NCBI RefSeq assembly: GCF_905221025.1
Contig: NZ_CAJNBL010000005.1
Coordinates: 165,012 to 229,011, forward strand
Source: Candidatus Nitrotoga fabula
GTDB lineage: Bacteria; Pseudomonadota; Gammaproteobacteria; Burkholderiales; Gallionellaceae
Length of the DNA: 64,000 nucleotides
Direction of reading: 5' to 3'
A program made the position numbers and the translations under genes. Of the stretch, positions 23,956-34,103 are shown one piece after another. The first letter of the stretch is position 1; each line of letters begins with the position of its first letter. The notes below the pieces were generated by a model. That model saw nothing but the letters and a program-made list of their open reading frames with translations. It was not told the origin of the DNA and searched no databases.

Positions 23956-24069
23956 TTACTTTCTTCCTTTACGGGCTTCTTCAATTCGCGCTATACCCAT
24001 GCCACCAAGAGTAGCAGAGAGGACAATGGCAAACACCCCGAAAATTAAAATTGGAATCAATACTTCCAT
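23956..24069 (-). CDS. Single-span membrane microprotein, 37 aa
   Basis: ATG at 24069 (minus strand) follows AAGGAG with 8-base spacing. The peptide begins MEVLIPILIFGVFAIVLSA, has one helix through about residue 25 and ends in a charged tail with EEARKGRK. It lies upstream of the short CcoN-like gene on the same strand, mirroring the 33-aa microprotein at 4943 at the other end of the cluster. Good start signals and composition support it; no family is recognised. Confidence 0.55.
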   Translation of the reverse strand: MEVLIPILIFGVFAIVLSATLGGMGIARIEEARKGRK

Positions 24070-24202
24070 GATCAAACTCCTTAGTATTGTTGTTTAACAA
24101 TCATATATTTCCACTACCTACAATTTCATTGTATCGAAAAGAGATGTGTCGTGCAAGCCAAATGCATGGAGTATTCGTGAAAATCGGTATTTTTCCTTAG
24201 CA

Positions 24203-24231
24203 TTGCATGCCCGACATTGTACCCATATAAT
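24203..24231 (+). promoter_or_regulatory. Sigma-70 promoter upstream of the 138-aa orphan gene
   Basis: TTGCAT at 24203-24208 and a consensus TATAAT at 24226-24231 are separated by exactly 17 bases. Transcription would begin about 150 bases before the start at 24388. The leader holds an inverted repeat AGATTAA-TATGC-TTAATCT at about 24242-24260. Confidence 0.6.
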
Positions 24232-24387
24232 GAGACTCTGAGATTAATATGCTTAATCTTAGGAAGTCTGTCGGCAGATTATAAAATCTCGTTATTAATG
24301 TTATAAAACGTAGTGTGCTTACTGCCTGCAGTTTGCTGTCAGAGCCCCAACTGGTTGTCTAAAGACACAATTTTTACATAGAGAAAA

Positions 24388-24804
24388 ATGTCAAACGAAA
24401 AGCCTTCGAATGAAAAGCCATTAAGGCCATTAGCTTCTGTTCGGACCTACCCAACGGATAAAAATAATTTGGTTTGTCTTGCATTATCGGATACGGAAGG
24501 AAATGAAACTGAGTTCATTGTTAATCCGGATGGATTGAACGCGCTTCTATACCCGGTTCTTGGACTGGCTTCAAAATGGACAAGAGAACTTGGTGAAAAA
24601 GTGAAAAGCTGGTCCGGCCCGAAAAATGCGCTTCCTGCGCGGCATGTCGAATTAGTTATGGGCCGAACAGCTTCAGAATGCGCGGTAAGAGTATTTATGG
24701 GTGAAATTGAGTTGACTTTTATCGTTCCTATGGATGCTGTACTTCAGGCTACGACCAAGCTAACGCAACAGAACGATAAAGATTCCGGGGCATCAATCCA
24801 CTAA
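24388..24804 (+). CDS. Hypothetical protein, 138 aa
   Basis: A soluble, probably cytosolic protein that starts MSNEKPSNEKPLRPLASV. It contains FIVNPDGLNALLYPVLGLAS, a Trp-containing helix and a C-terminal beta segment (CAVRVFMGEIELTFIVPMDA), then a polar end. There is no signal peptide or membrane helix. It stands alone between the respiratory cluster and lpxC, with its own promoter-like boxes. No family or function is recognised. Confidence 0.65.
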   Translation: MSNEKPSNEKPLRPLASVRTYPTDKNNLVCLALSDTEGNETEFIVNPDGLNALLYPVLGLASKWTRELGEKVKSWSGPKNALPARHVELVMGRTASECAVRVFMGEIELTFIVPMDAVLQATTKLTQQNDKDSGASIH

Positions 24805-25213
24805 GTTTTGTAATGGCGGCCTTGGGGCATCATCGCAAAGAGGCTTGAAAACGGTTCCGGGTGTGCAGGAAATTGAAAATCTGTTTTATACGCTGACAAT
24901 AGATCACTTGTCCCCTGTTTTTCAATCCGGCCAAAAGTTATGTTACATCAGCTTCTCTTAGTGGTGGCAGTTTGACAAAAAGCATTCCAAAATTTAAGAA
25001 TACTCCGTTGACGGATGAGCATGCAGTTTAATGAAACCGGATGAGAAACTCTAGCAGTGCATGAAAACGGTAATGTGTCATTTCCCCTTCCCAAGTTATC
25101 AGCATAAACAGTTAAGGGTAATATACACCCTCTAATCATCCACGTAGAGCCATCCGGTGGTTTTTCTGCGGGGCGGAAGATGGGATCTCTGATGGCAAGA
25201 AGATCCGGCAGAG
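24805..25213. other. Intergenic region between convergent genes, nothing recognised
   Basis: About 410 bases separate the convergent 138-aa gene and lpxC. Only fragmentary frames occur, with no RNA gene, repeat or clear terminator. In many betaproteobacteria other genes follow lpxC here; none is visible. Confidence 0.4.
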
Positions 25214-26125
25214 TCAGGCCATTTGCATTTGTAGGCGAAGGAATGCAGGGGCTTCTTCTGTCTTGTTGAAAGTTACGAATTCCCATGCATGTTCGTCTGC
25301 AAGCAGGGCACGTAGCAAAGCATTATTGAGTGCATGGCCGGATTTATATCCGTAGAAAGCACCGATCAGTGGATGCCCGAGCAAATACAGATCGCCGATA
25401 GCATCCAGAATTTTGTGCTTGACGAACTCATCTTTGAAACGAAGTCCGTCAGGATTAATAACGCGGTATTCGTCCATTACAATGGCATTGTCCAGATTAC
25501 CACCCAGCGCCAGACCCTGTGCTCGCATATTTTCGATATCGTGCATGAAACCAAAGGTACGGGCGCGGCTAATTTCCTTGATGTAGGAATGTTCTCCAAG
25601 GTTTATAGTTATATTTTGGATCGAAGCAGCAAAAACAGGGTGAGAAAAATTAATTGTAAAGGTCAGTTTATATCCGTTGAATGGTTCGAAGCGTACCCAT
25701 TTTTCTCCTTCTTTGACCTCTATGGTTTTTTTTACGCGGATAAATTTTTTTGCTGCAGTCTGTTCGATGATGCCAGCAGACTGTAAAAGAAAAATAAATG
25801 TCCCGGCACTCCCATCCATAATGGGTACCTCTGCGCTGGTTAAGTCAACATAGGCATTGTCTACTCCAAGTCCTGCAAATGCGGACATGAGGTGTTCGAT
25901 AGTGGCCACCCGTGCCCCGTTTACTTCAAGGCACGTGGATAAACGAGTATCATGTACGGCATGCGCTTCCGCGCGTATTGCTACCGCAGGCATCATATCC
26001 ATCCGGCGGAATACGATGCCGCTGTTTGCAGGGGCGGGTGACAAGGTAAGATTAACCCGTTCACCTGTGTGTAGCCCTACTCCGGTAGCTTGCACCGGGT
26101 TTTTTAATGTACGTTGCTTAACCAT
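25214..26125 (-). CDS. lpxC: UDP-3-O-acyl-N-acetylglucosamine deacetylase
   Basis: LpxC is the zinc deacetylase that commits sugar precursors to lipid A synthesis in the cytosol. The 303-residue protein has the zinc ligands H78 (IEHLM), H237 and D241 (HKILDAIGD) and the catalytic-base histidine H264 (SGHALNN), each one residue before the Escherichia coli numbering. The N-terminus [19 protein letters not shown] is typical. It is the last gene of the dcw cluster, 233 bases after ftsZ, the usual order in proteobacteria. Confidence 0.97.
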   Translation of the reverse strand: MVKQRTLKNPVQATGVGLHTGERVNLTLSPAPANSGIVFRRMDMMPAVAIRAEAHAVHDTRLSTCLEVNGARVATIEHLMSAFAGLGVDNAYVDLTSAEVPIMDGSAGTFIFLLQSAGIIEQTAAKKFIRVKKTIEVKEGEKWVRFEPFNGYKLTFTINFSHPVFAASIQNITINLGEHSYIKEISRARTFGFMHDIENMRAQGLALGGNLDNAIVMDEYRVINPDGLRFKDEFVKHKILDAIGDLYLLGHPLIGAFYGYKSGHALNNALLRALLADEHAWEFVTFNKTEEAPAFLRLQMQMA

Positions 26126-26358
26126 GTTGCTTTATAAGCATTATTCCGATTTTTGAATTTTAACATAGTTCAATCGACCAACTGCTTATGCTGATTGTAT
26201 AAAGCTTTTAAACAATAATATGCATATAAAATCCATTCTTTCGAATAGGTTCGAGTAAATCTTTATTGGGGCGCGCATCGTCCTGAGACCTGTTTTATTG
26301 TGATGTGTTTTAGTTTCAGGGCAGTGAGGATGCAGGTCACAAATCTCGCCGGATGCAA

Positions 26359-27519
26359 CTAGTCATTCTGTCTGCGCAGGAAGGATGGGATATCCAGCGT
26401 GTCGACTCCTGACTGTCTCATTGCTTCGACTGCTTCGCGGTTGCTGCGTACGTCCCTGCCGCCACGGATTACTGCAGGCAGGTCAGGCTCGCCAGCAAAG
26501 ACGGTTTCGTTGTGGGTACCTGTGCGAGCTCCATAAACAAGTTCCGGTTTGGATTGTTTGCGCTCCATGGGAGAGCTCAAGCCTGTTGCAACGATGGTTA
26601 CACGTAATTCGTCTCCCATGCTTTCTTCGAATACAGAACCAACTATAACGGTGGCATCTTCAACGGCAAATCGGACACTGTTGGTAATTTCCCTGAATTC
26701 TTTTAGTGTCAGTTTGCTGTTGGAGGTGATATTGATCAGCACGCCGCGCGCGCCTGCCAGGTTGATATCCTCCAGTAATGGACTGGACATGGCTCTTTCT
26801 GCAGCACACTTTGCGCGGTCTTTCCCGGAAGCAGTAGCCGACCCCATCATTGCCATGCCATTTTCCGACATGAGGGTACGTACGTCGGCAAAGTCAACGT
26901 TCATCAGGCCAGGCACATTGATTACTTCGGCTATGCCTGCAACTGCACCCTGCAAAACACCATTAGAAACGCTGAATGCATCAAGCAGGCTGGTTTCTTC
27001 GCCAAGTACTGTCATCAATTTTTCATTTGGCACGATGATAAGCGAGTCTACAAATTTGGATAACTCTTCGATTCCGACTTGAGCCAGGCGCATGCGTTTA
27101 CCTTCATGAAGAAACGGTTTGGTAACCACTGCCACCGTGAGGATGCCCATTTCTTTGGCAATCTTGGCCACTACTGGAGCCGCGCCAGTGCCTGTCCCTC
27201 CCCCCATGCCGGCTGTAATAAATATCATATTCGATCCCTGGATCAATTCGGCGATGCGTTCGCGGTCTTCTTCTGCAGCAGCTCGTCCAACATCCGGAAT
27301 TGCGCCCGCCCCCAAACCTTTGGTAATCGTGGTACCGATCTGAAGCTGGGTAAGGGCCTTGCTACGGTTAAGTGATTGGACATCTGTATTGATGGCGATG
27401 AAATCCACACCTTGTACATTTTTCCCAATCATATGATCGATTGCGTTGCAGCCGCAACCGCCTACTCCCAATACCTTGATTACCGCTTCCTGATTTTGCA
27501 CGTCTTCAATTTCAAACAT
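26359..27519 (-). CDS. ftsZ: Cell division protein FtsZ
   Basis: FtsZ is the tubulin-like GTPase that polymerises into the division ring. The 386-residue protein has the tubulin signature GGGTGTG at 106-112, the N-terminal VGGCGCNAIDHM nucleotide loop (19-30), the synergy-loop region and the conserved C-terminal peptide DTLDIPSFLRRQ that binds FtsA and ZipA. The variable linker before that tail is short. It follows ftsA by 89 bases, with an AAGGAG site upstream of the start. Confidence 0.98.
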   Translation of the reverse strand: MFEIEDVQNQEAVIKVLGVGGCGCNAIDHMIGKNVQGVDFIAINTDVQSLNRSKALTQLQIGTTITKGLGAGAIPDVGRAAAEEDRERIAELIQGSNMIFITAGMGGGTGTGAAPVVAKIAKEMGILTVAVVTKPFLHEGKRMRLAQVGIEELSKFVDSLIIVPNEKLMTVLGEETSLLDAFSVSNGVLQGAVAGIAEVINVPGLMNVDFADVRTLMSENGMAMMGSATASGKDRAKCAAERAMSSPLLEDINLAGARGVLINITSNSKLTLKEFREITNSVRFAVEDATVIVGSVFEESMGDELRVTIVATGLSSPMERKQSKPELVYGARTGTHNETVFAGEPDLPAVIRGGRDVRSNREAVEAMRQSGVDTLDIPSFLRRQND

Positions 27520-27608
27520 TTTTTTCTCCTTATTGTGTAGATATTAATTTAAAAATCAATTGGATACATATGTTTTTTATGATTTTCTTTGCAGATTGAA
27601 CTGCTCTG

Positions 27609-28844
27609 CTAAAAGTTTCCTTTGAACCAGTCTTTCATCCTGCCTAGTACATCACTGAAGGAATTTGAACTTAGGCGGGCGGCCTGATAGCGCTGGTGCT
27701 GCTCTAAGCCATATAGCAGTAATCCGACTCCGGTTGAAAAACGGGGGGTCTTCACTACGTCAGATAATCCCCCTACGTAACGTGGCAACCCCAGGCGTAC
27801 CGGCATGTGGAAAATTTCTTCGCCCAGTTCAACCATGCCTTGCATAGTGCTACTTCCCCCTGTGATAACAATACCCGAGGATAGTAAATTTTCGAATCCA
27901 CTCCGGCGTAACTCGGCCTGGACCAGCATGTATAATTCCTCCACTCGAGGTTCAATCACTTCTGCTAAAGTTTGCCGTGACAACATACGTGCTTCACGCT
28001 CGCCGACCCCAGGTACACTGATTGAGCCTTCGTCGGCAAGCTGGCGCAAGGCACAGCCATATTTGATTTTGATGTCTTCAGCATCTGCAGTCGGGGTACG
28101 CAAGGCCATGGCGATGTCGTTCGTGATTTGGTCGCCTGCAATCGGAATGACGGCAGTATGGCGAATGGAGCCATCAGTAAAGATCGCTACATCGGTAGTA
28201 CCTCCACCGATATCTACAAGACAAACACCCAATTCCCTTTCGTCGTCCAGAAGTACCGCTTTACTGGATGCTAGAGGTTGCAGAATAATCTCTTTAACCT
28301 CCAGTCCGCAGCGATGGAGACATTTCATGATGTTCTGTACCGCAGCTACTGCGCCGGTAACAATATGTACTTCGACTTCGAGCCTCATGCCGCTCATCCC
28401 GAGAGGTTTTTTGATATTCCTCTGTCCATCAATGCTGAACTCTTGTTCAAGAATGTGTAATATCTGCTGGTCACTAGGCAGGCTCAGGGAACTGGCTGTT
28501 TCAATTGCACGGTCAATGTCAGCTTGTGCAACTTCTCTGTCCTTAATTTTAACCATGCCATTCGCATTCGAGCTTTTGATATGACTGCCGGCAATGCCGG
28601 TGTAAACCTCCTGAATCTTGCAATCCGCCATTAACTCTGCATCGCCTAGTGCCCGCTCGATTGCTGAGACTGTTGCATCGATATTGACAACCATTCCTTT
28701 TTTCATGCCTGAAGCTTCGTGTATGCCTATGCCGATTACCTCTATCGCTCCTTCTGATTGTATTTCAGCTACGACAGCGACAATTTTGGAAGTGCCGATG
28801 TCGAGGCCGATGATCAAGTTTTTATTGTCCTTGTTATTGCTCAT
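27609..28844 (-). CDS. ftsA: Cell division protein FtsA
   Basis: FtsA is the actin-like ATPase that tethers FtsZ to the membrane. The product of 411 residues starts MSNNKDNKNLIIGLDIGTSK, with the phosphate-1 loop at once. It has CLVDIGGGTTDVAIF (phosphate 2), GIVITGGSS (adenosine motif) and a C-terminal amphipathic membrane helix (MKDWFKGNF). ATG 28844 is chosen because GGAG precedes it and it gives the usual FtsA N-terminus; a frame to 28892 adds 16 atypical residues. It lies between ftsQ and ftsZ as expected. Confidence 0.97.
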   Translation of the reverse strand: MSNNKDNKNLIIGLDIGTSKIVAVVAEIQSEGAIEVIGIGIHEASGMKKGMVVNIDATVSAIERALGDAELMADCKIQEVYTGIAGSHIKSSNANGMVKIKDREVAQADIDRAIETASSLSLPSDQQILHILEQEFSIDGQRNIKKPLGMSGMRLEVEVHIVTGAVAAVQNIMKCLHRCGLEVKEIILQPLASSKAVLLDDERELGVCLVDIGGGTTDVAIFTDGSIRHTAVIPIAGDQITNDIAMALRTPTADAEDIKIKYGCALRQLADEGSISVPGVGEREARMLSRQTLAEVIEPRVEELYMLVQAELRRSGFENLLSSGIVITGGSSTMQGMVELGEEIFHMPVRLGLPRYVGGLSDVVKTPRFSTGVGLLLYGLEQHQRYQAARLSSNSFSDVLGRMKDWFKGNF

Positions 28845-28913
28845 TAAATTTCTCCACTGCTGTAACTTTTCCATGTTGCGGAAACGGTGCATAAATGAAT
28901 AGTCCGGCTCCTG

Positions 28914-29723
28914 TTATGAAATATTTCCTATGGAATCTTTTGTCTTTTTTTTCACTTTTTTATTACCTACATACAGATCGTCTGTTACTTCTGCGAGGTG
29001 AATGGCGAAGCCATTCCGGTACCGCAAATCCACGTATGTTATTTCGCGGGGCTGCACATTCAGGTTTTGGGTTGGGTGCCCGGTTTCCTGTTGTACCTGC
29101 ATCAAAGTGTAGGGGTATAACGATATAAATTGTGCAATGCGCTGAGTTGATTGTTCGCGGCCTAATTCCAGCAGAAGGCCGTTGTCCAGGCTCAACCGCC
29201 AAGAGCGGCGCGGAGATAAGCTAATTTTTGCAATTCCCCGCCCAAGTTTTGTGAATTGTTTGTTCAATGTGGCATACATTTCAGTTATTTCGGTTGCATC
29301 ATTGGGTTGTCCCATAAAATTTGGCAGCATTTGATTGGTGCTGGCCGAGAAAATTTCGCCGTGGGTGTTTACTAAATCTGCATTATTCCAATATGCAAGC
29401 GCGACATGTTCTTCCAGGGTGATTTCGAGGTGCCAGGGGAAACTGCGACGTATGTTTGCTTTTCGCACCCATGGGATGCTTTCAAAGTTTTTTTGCGTGT
29501 CCTTCAGGTCAAGAGTGAAGAAATTACCGTGTAATTTATTTTGTACTATGTTCTTAAGGTGAGCAGGATCTATTTGGACCAGTGGAGAATTAATCGAAAC
29601 AAATCGCATTGCAAGTACTGGCAAGTGCAATACATAATGTAATAATGCATATGAAAGAAGGGCGAAGCTTATACCGAACAGGAAGTTCGATATCATTCGC
29701 AGTAATTCTGGTTTATCCCACAT
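28914..29723 (-). CDS. ftsQ: Cell division protein FtsQ
   Basis: FtsQ is a bitopic divisome protein that bridges FtsL/FtsB and later proteins. The 269-residue product has a short cytoplasmic start, one membrane helix (about 14-34), a POTRA domain beginning near [18 protein letters not shown], and the FtsQ beta domain with [22 protein letters not shown] sequence and a [14 protein letters not shown] end. It overlaps ddl by 11 bases, so translation is likely coupled. Gene order ddl-ftsQ-ftsA supports the call. Confidence 0.94.
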   Translation of the reverse strand: MWDKPELLRMISNFLFGISFALLSYALLHYVLHLPVLAMRFVSINSPLVQIDPAHLKNIVQNKLHGNFFTLDLKDTQKNFESIPWVRKANIRRSFPWHLEITLEEHVALAYWNNADLVNTHGEIFSASTNQMLPNFMGQPNDATEITEMYATLNKQFTKLGRGIAKISLSPRRSWRLSLDNGLLLELGREQSTQRIAQFISLYPYTLMQVQQETGHPTQNLNVQPREITYVDLRYRNGFAIHLAEVTDDLYVGNKKVKKKTKDSIGNIS

Positions 29724-30660
29724 GTGTTAATTCCAGTATGGTTAATACCAGTTGTTCAAAACTGATTCCGGCTTGCCTTGCTGCCATAGGTACCAGGCTA
29801 TGGTCAGTCATACCGGGTACGGTATTCATTTCAAGCAAATAAGGACGACCGGCCGCGTCCATAAGAAAATCGACGCGACCCCAACCGGCTCCCCCCAGCA
29901 GATTGAAACCCTGTAGCGCCAGATTTTGCATTTCGGATTCTTTTTCCTGTGGCAAACCGGAAGGGCACAGATAGCGTGTATCATTGCGGAAATATTTGGC
30001 TTCATAGTCATAAAATTCGTTGGCAGGTTCTATCTTGATGACAGGGAGTGCTTTTTCATCAAGAATGGCAACTGTATATTCTCCTCCGCATATAGACTCT
30101 TCTGCCATGACAAGTTTGTCATATGTAGCGGCTTCCGAGTATGCAGAGGGTAGCTCTTCGACCTTTTTTACCTTGCTGATACCCACACTGGAACCTTCAT
30201 TGGCTGGCTTGATGAATAGGGGTAATCCCAGTTGTTTTACTACCGTGGCCGGATCACTGGCGGCATTCAGCATGACATAGGCTGGCACAGGTAATCCTGC
30301 AGCTTGCCATATCAGTTTGCTGCGCCACTTGTCCATGGCCAGTGCCGAAGCCAGAACGCCGCTTCCGGTATAGGGGATGTTCATCATTTCCAGTGAGCCT
30401 TGGACGGTTCCATCTTCGCCAAAACGTCCATGCAACGCGATGAAGGCTTTTTGGAAACCATCTTCATGGAGTCGATGCAAATCTTGTTCTGCGGGGTCGA
30501 ACAGATAGGCATCCACTCCACATTTTTTTAGGGCAGTCCATACTGCCCTACCGCTTTTAAGCGAAATTTCACGCTCGGCGGAACGCCCGCCATAGAGAAC
30601 GGCGACTTTCCCATATTGTGCAGGGAGTAAATATTGTGAGGGAAGTGCTCGGTTAACCAT
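29713..30660 (-). CDS. ddl: D-alanine--D-alanine ligase
   Basis: Ddl joins two D-alanines, using ATP, to supply the dipeptide added by MurF. From ATG 30660 the product is 315 residues. It shows [20 protein letters not shown] near the N-terminus, the ATP-grasp segments [18 protein letters not shown] and [10 protein letters not shown], and the closing [17 protein letters not shown], all family signatures. ATG 30660 overlaps the end of murB by 8 bases; a frame to 30759 lies inside murB and is unlikely to be the start. Confidence 0.96.
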   Translation of the reverse strand: MVNRALPSQYLLPAQYGKVAVLYGGRSAEREISLKSGRAVWTALKKCGVDAYLFDPAEQDLHRLHEDGFQKAFIALHGRFGEDGTVQGSLEMMNIPYTGSGVLASALAMDKWRSKLIWQAAGLPVPAYVMLNAASDPATVVKQLGLPLFIKPANEGSSVGISKVKKVEELPSAYSEAATYDKLVMAEESICGGEYTVAILDEKALPVIKIEPANEFYDYEAKYFRNDTRYLCPSGLPQEKESEMQNLALQGFNLLGGAGWGRVDFLMDAAGRPYLLEMNTVPGMTDHSLVPMAARQAGISFEQLVLTILELTHVG

Positions 30661-31630
30661 GATTGTTTTTGTAATCGCCAATGATGCGTACTTCAGGGAG
30701 CAAGGTAATTCCTGTCTTGTTTTGAACGATTGTCTGTACCCTGTTAATGAGTGTTTCAATGTCTGTTGCGGTTGCGCCGCCTGTATTCACAATAAAGTTG
30801 GCGTGTTTTTCTGAAACCTGCGCGTTGCCGATCTGGTATCCTTTTAATCCGCATTGTTCGATTAATCGTGCCGCATAATCTCCCGGCGGATTGCGGAATA
30901 CTGAGCCAGCATTGGGAAGGTTCAATGGCTGGGAAGCAATGCGCCGGGAAAGCAGGGATTTGATTTCATTGCGAACCTTTGCACCATCTCCGGAAATAAA
31001 GTGGAGTGTTGCCCCGACGAAGAATTCTTCCTGGAACAAGGAGTTTTGGACAGGGAGACTGTGGTCGCCGGAATAAATGTTTTTGTTTTTCAATGCAACA
31101 TGCCGGTAACCGATTTCATAATCGGCAGGTGCTCGTTCTAATAATTTTCCGCTACGCGTGATTGTTTGCACATTTTTTACTACCTTCCAGGTTTCGTTCC
31201 CATAGCAACCAGCGTTCATTGCCAGCATTCCGCCCAGAGTTCCAGGTATTCCAGCGAAAAATTCTGCGCCCAGCAGATTATGCTTGGCAGTGAAACGGGC
31301 GATTTTGGTGCCGGATATTCCTGCCTGTACATAGACCGATTCAGAAGTTTCCATATGCATTTCGGTGAGCGCTGCATGCAAAAGCAGTACAGTGCCGCGC
31401 AGCCCGCCATCACGTACCAGCAGATTGCTGCCTAATCCCAATGCAACAACCGGTTCATGGGTTGGCAGGGTGTGCAGAAAAAAGGCGAGATCTGCCAGAT
31501 CCGCAGGGCGGTAGACTCTTTCGGCAATACCGCCAGCACGCCAGCTGGTGTGGTTTCTCATGGCGACATTGCTGAATAAGGATCCGCGCAATCCTGTATG
31601 GTTAAATTTGATCGGTTCGTTCATATTCAT
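30653..31630 (-). CDS. murB: UDP-N-acetylenolpyruvoylglucosamine reductase
   Basis: MurB is the FAD enzyme that reduces UDP-GlcNAc-enolpyruvate to UDP-MurNAc with NADPH. The 325-residue protein has the FAD-binding segments [17 protein letters not shown] and [20 protein letters not shown], a YRHV element and the C-terminal NAGSVFRNP motif with the active-site serine. It is a type I MurB by length and by the late [14 protein letters not shown] block. The start overlaps the murC stop by 4 bases. It lies between murC and ddl, the standard position. Confidence 0.96.
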   Translation of the reverse strand: MNMNEPIKFNHTGLRGSLFSNVAMRNHTSWRAGGIAERVYRPADLADLAFFLHTLPTHEPVVALGLGSNLLVRDGGLRGTVLLLHAALTEMHMETSESVYVQAGISGTKIARFTAKHNLLGAEFFAGIPGTLGGMLAMNAGCYGNETWKVVKNVQTITRSGKLLERAPADYEIGYRHVALKNKNIYSGDHSLPVQNSLFQEEFFVGATLHFISGDGAKVRNEIKSLLSRRIASQPLNLPNAGSVFRNPPGDYAARLIEQCGLKGYQIGNAQVSEKHANFIVNTGGATATDIETLINRVQTIVQNKTGITLLPEVRIIGDYKNNHG

Positions 31631-33045
31631 GGATTAAAAGAATTGGCTTTGGCAGCCAGGGTTTTCAGCATGCCCGCTACACCACCAATTGAACCTGCAC
31701 CCATGGTAACTACCACATCACCGGGTTTTGCCATATGTAAAATGGCCTGGGGTAAATCCTGTATCTGCTCTATGAATAGGAGTGTGTTCTGCCCGGCCAG
31801 GCGTAATGCACGCATCAGAGCCCGCCCGTCTGCAGCTACTATGGGAGCTTCGCCTGCAGCATATACTTCGGTAAGTATCACGGCGTCCACTTCGCTTAAT
31901 ACCTTGACGAAATCTTCAAACAAGTTGCTAGTACGTGTGTAGCGGTGGGGCTGAAATACCAGCAGTAAACGCTTTCCAGGGAACGCCCCACGCACGGCAT
32001 TTACTGTTGCCCGGATTTCAAATGGATGGTGACCATAATCATCAATCAGAGTAACCGTGCCGCCGTTTGCAAGTTGAAGCTCACCATAGCGCTGAAAACG
32101 ACGTCCAACGCCCTCGAATTCAGCTAACGCGCTAATGATTGCGGTATCTGTTACGCCAATTTCCAGTCCAACCGCGATGGCTGCCAAGGCATTTTGCACG
32201 TTATGTCGACCGGGAAGGTTGAGTGTGACGTCCAGGTTGCGAGAAGAGCCATTTTGTCTGCAAAGTGCAGTGAAGATCATCTTGCCGTCCTGGTGGCAAA
32301 CATTTACCGCGCGGATCTGCGCATCTTCTGCAAAGCCATAGGTCGTAGCCGGCTTGCTGATACCTGACAAAATGTCACGTACGTTGGCATCGTCTATGCA
32401 CAGCATGACCATGCCGTAGAATGGCAAGTGTTCAACAAAATCTGCAAATGCCTGCTTCAGCCTTAAGAAATCATGACCGTATGTTTCCATGTGATCTGCA
32501 TCAATATTGGTAATCACGGCCAGGATAGGTTGCAGATACAGAAAGGATGCATCTGATTCATCGGCTTCCACAACAAAGTACTCGCCCGTTCCCAATTTGG
32601 CATTCGTGCCTATGCTGTTCAGTTTCCCGCCAATTACAAATGTCGGGTCAAATCCTCCCTTGGCTAAAATGCTTGCGATCAAACTAGTAGTGGTGGTCTT
32701 GCCATGCGTACCAGCTATTGCAATTCCATGGCGTAAGCGCATTAGCTCTGCCAGCATCATTGCTCGTGGCACTATGGGGATGTTGCGTGCGCGTGCAGCC
32801 ATAATCTCGGGATTGTCCGGGCTGACTGCAGAAGACACAACTACTGCATCTGCATTTGCCGAATAATTTTGGTCATGTCCCAAAAAAACCTGTGCGCCGA
32901 GTCGCTGCAAACGCTGGGTGATTGGGCTCTCACTCACATCGGAACCACTTATCTGATAACCCAGATTGAGCAACACCTCGGCTATGCCGCTCATGCCGGA
33001 GCCACCAATACCGACGAAATGAATATGTTTAATCTTGTGTTTCAT
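31627..33045 (-). CDS. murC: UDP-N-acetylmuramate--L-alanine ligase
   Basis: MurC adds the first residue, L-alanine, to UDP-MurNAc. From ATG 33045, in an ATGA overlap with the end of murG, the product has 472 residues. Visible motifs are [17 protein letters not shown] (Rossmann loop), [15 protein letters not shown] (Mur ligase P-loop), [10 protein letters not shown], and [10 protein letters not shown] followed by FQPHRYTRT. The longer frame to 33078 only adds residues that overlap murG. Confidence 0.97.
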   Translation of the reverse strand: MKHKIKHIHFVGIGGSGMSGIAEVLLNLGYQISGSDVSESPITQRLQRLGAQVFLGHDQNYSANADAVVVSSAVSPDNPEIMAARARNIPIVPRAMMLAELMRLRHGIAIAGTHGKTTTTSLIASILAKGGFDPTFVIGGKLNSIGTNAKLGTGEYFVVEADESDASFLYLQPILAVITNIDADHMETYGHDFLRLKQAFADFVEHLPFYGMVMLCIDDANVRDILSGISKPATTYGFAEDAQIRAVNVCHQDGKMIFTALCRQNGSSRNLDVTLNLPGRHNVQNALAAIAVGLEIGVTDTAIISALAEFEGVGRRFQRYGELQLANGGTVTLIDDYGHHPFEIRATVNAVRGAFPGKRLLLVFQPHRYTRTSNLFEDFVKVLSEVDAVILTEVYAAGEAPIVAADGRALMRALRLAGQNTLLFIEQIQDLPQAILHMAKPGDVVVTMGAGSIGGVAGMLKTLAAKANSFNP

Positions 33046-34103
33046 CCAGCCTGCTCCATGCATATCTGCGCGACACACCTTGTTGCTTCTGGTTTTGCCA
33101 GTTTGCGAGCAGTTTGCGCCATGATTTGAGCGCGTTCCCTGGTGATTCCCTGAAGCAGATTTGCCATTGACTGTGGATTTAATTCGGTTTGTTGCATCAG
33201 GATGGCTGCACCGTGGTCGCTTAGAAAATGGGCATTGCTGGTCTGATGGTCATCTACTGCGAATGGATAGGGCACCAGTATGCTTGCAACCCCCGTTGCT
33301 GCCAGTTCGGCAATCGTTAATGCGCCTGCACGACAAATTACCAAGTCTGCCCATCCATAGTGCTGCGCCATATCATTAAGAAACGCACGGGATTCGGCTT
33401 TTACTGCCGCTTGCTGGTAGGCAGTCTGCACGGTTTCTAAATGTTGCTTGCCAGTTTGATGCAGTACATTGTGGCGAAATTTCTGTGGCAATAATGCTAA
33501 AGCCTGGGGTACGCATTCATTGATTGCTTGTGCACCGAGGCTCCCTCCCAGCACAAGCAGATTCAGAACCCCGCTTCGTCCAGAGTAACGTGCTAGTGGT
33601 TCAGGTAGTGAGGAAATGTTATCGCGCACCGGATTGCCACACCATTCAGCAGCTGGCAATACGTGCGGAAAACCGCTCATTACTCTTGTAGCTAATCTAG
33701 CCAGAATTTTGTTACTCAGCCCTGCAATGGAATTCTGTTCGTGAATCAATAATGGGCGACGCATTAAAACAGCCATGATTCCGCCAGGGAAGGTGATATA
33801 ACCTCCCATTCCCAGAACAACATCCGGACGGTGGCGCAGTAGTACAGCAGCGCTTTGGCATAATGCAAGCAGAAGATTTAGAGGTAATAATAGCTTACGC
33901 AGCATTCCTTTTCCGCGAAGTCCTGAAAATTGCACAGGTGCAACTGGATAACCGTGCTGGGGCACCAGTTCGGCTTCCATGCTATTGGGGGCGCCGAGCC
34001 AGATAATGTCCCAATCTCTTGCATGAAGATGGTCAGCTACAGCCAAAGCCGGAAAGATATGCCCTCCCGTTCCTCCAGCCATGATCAGGATCTTATGTTT
34101 CAT
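33042..34103 (-). CDS. murG: Undecaprenyldiphospho-muramoylpentapeptide GlcNAc transferase
   Basis: MurG converts lipid I to lipid II at the inner face of the membrane. From ATG 34103, which overlaps the ftsW stop as ATGA, the product has 353 residues. It shows the glycine-rich [17 protein letters not shown] loop, [12 protein letters not shown], a second glycine-rich loop [14 protein letters not shown], and the UDP-GlcNAc pocket [16 protein letters not shown]. The longer frame to 34172 extends into ftsW and is not preferred. Confidence 0.97.
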   Translation of the reverse strand: MKHKILIMAGGTGGHIFPALAVADHLHARDWDIIWLGAPNSMEAELVPQHGYPVAPVQFSGLRGKGMLRKLLLPLNLLLALCQSAAVLLRHRPDVVLGMGGYITFPGGIMAVLMRRPLLIHEQNSIAGLSNKILARLATRVMSGFPHVLPAAEWCGNPVRDNISSLPEPLARYSGRSGVLNLLVLGGSLGAQAINECVPQALALLPQKFRHNVLHQTGKQHLETVQTAYQQAAVKAESRAFLNDMAQHYGWADLVICRAGALTIAELAATGVASILVPYPFAVDDHQTSNAHFLSDHGAAILMQQTELNPQSMANLLQGITRERAQIMAQTARKLAKPEATRCVAQICMEQAG

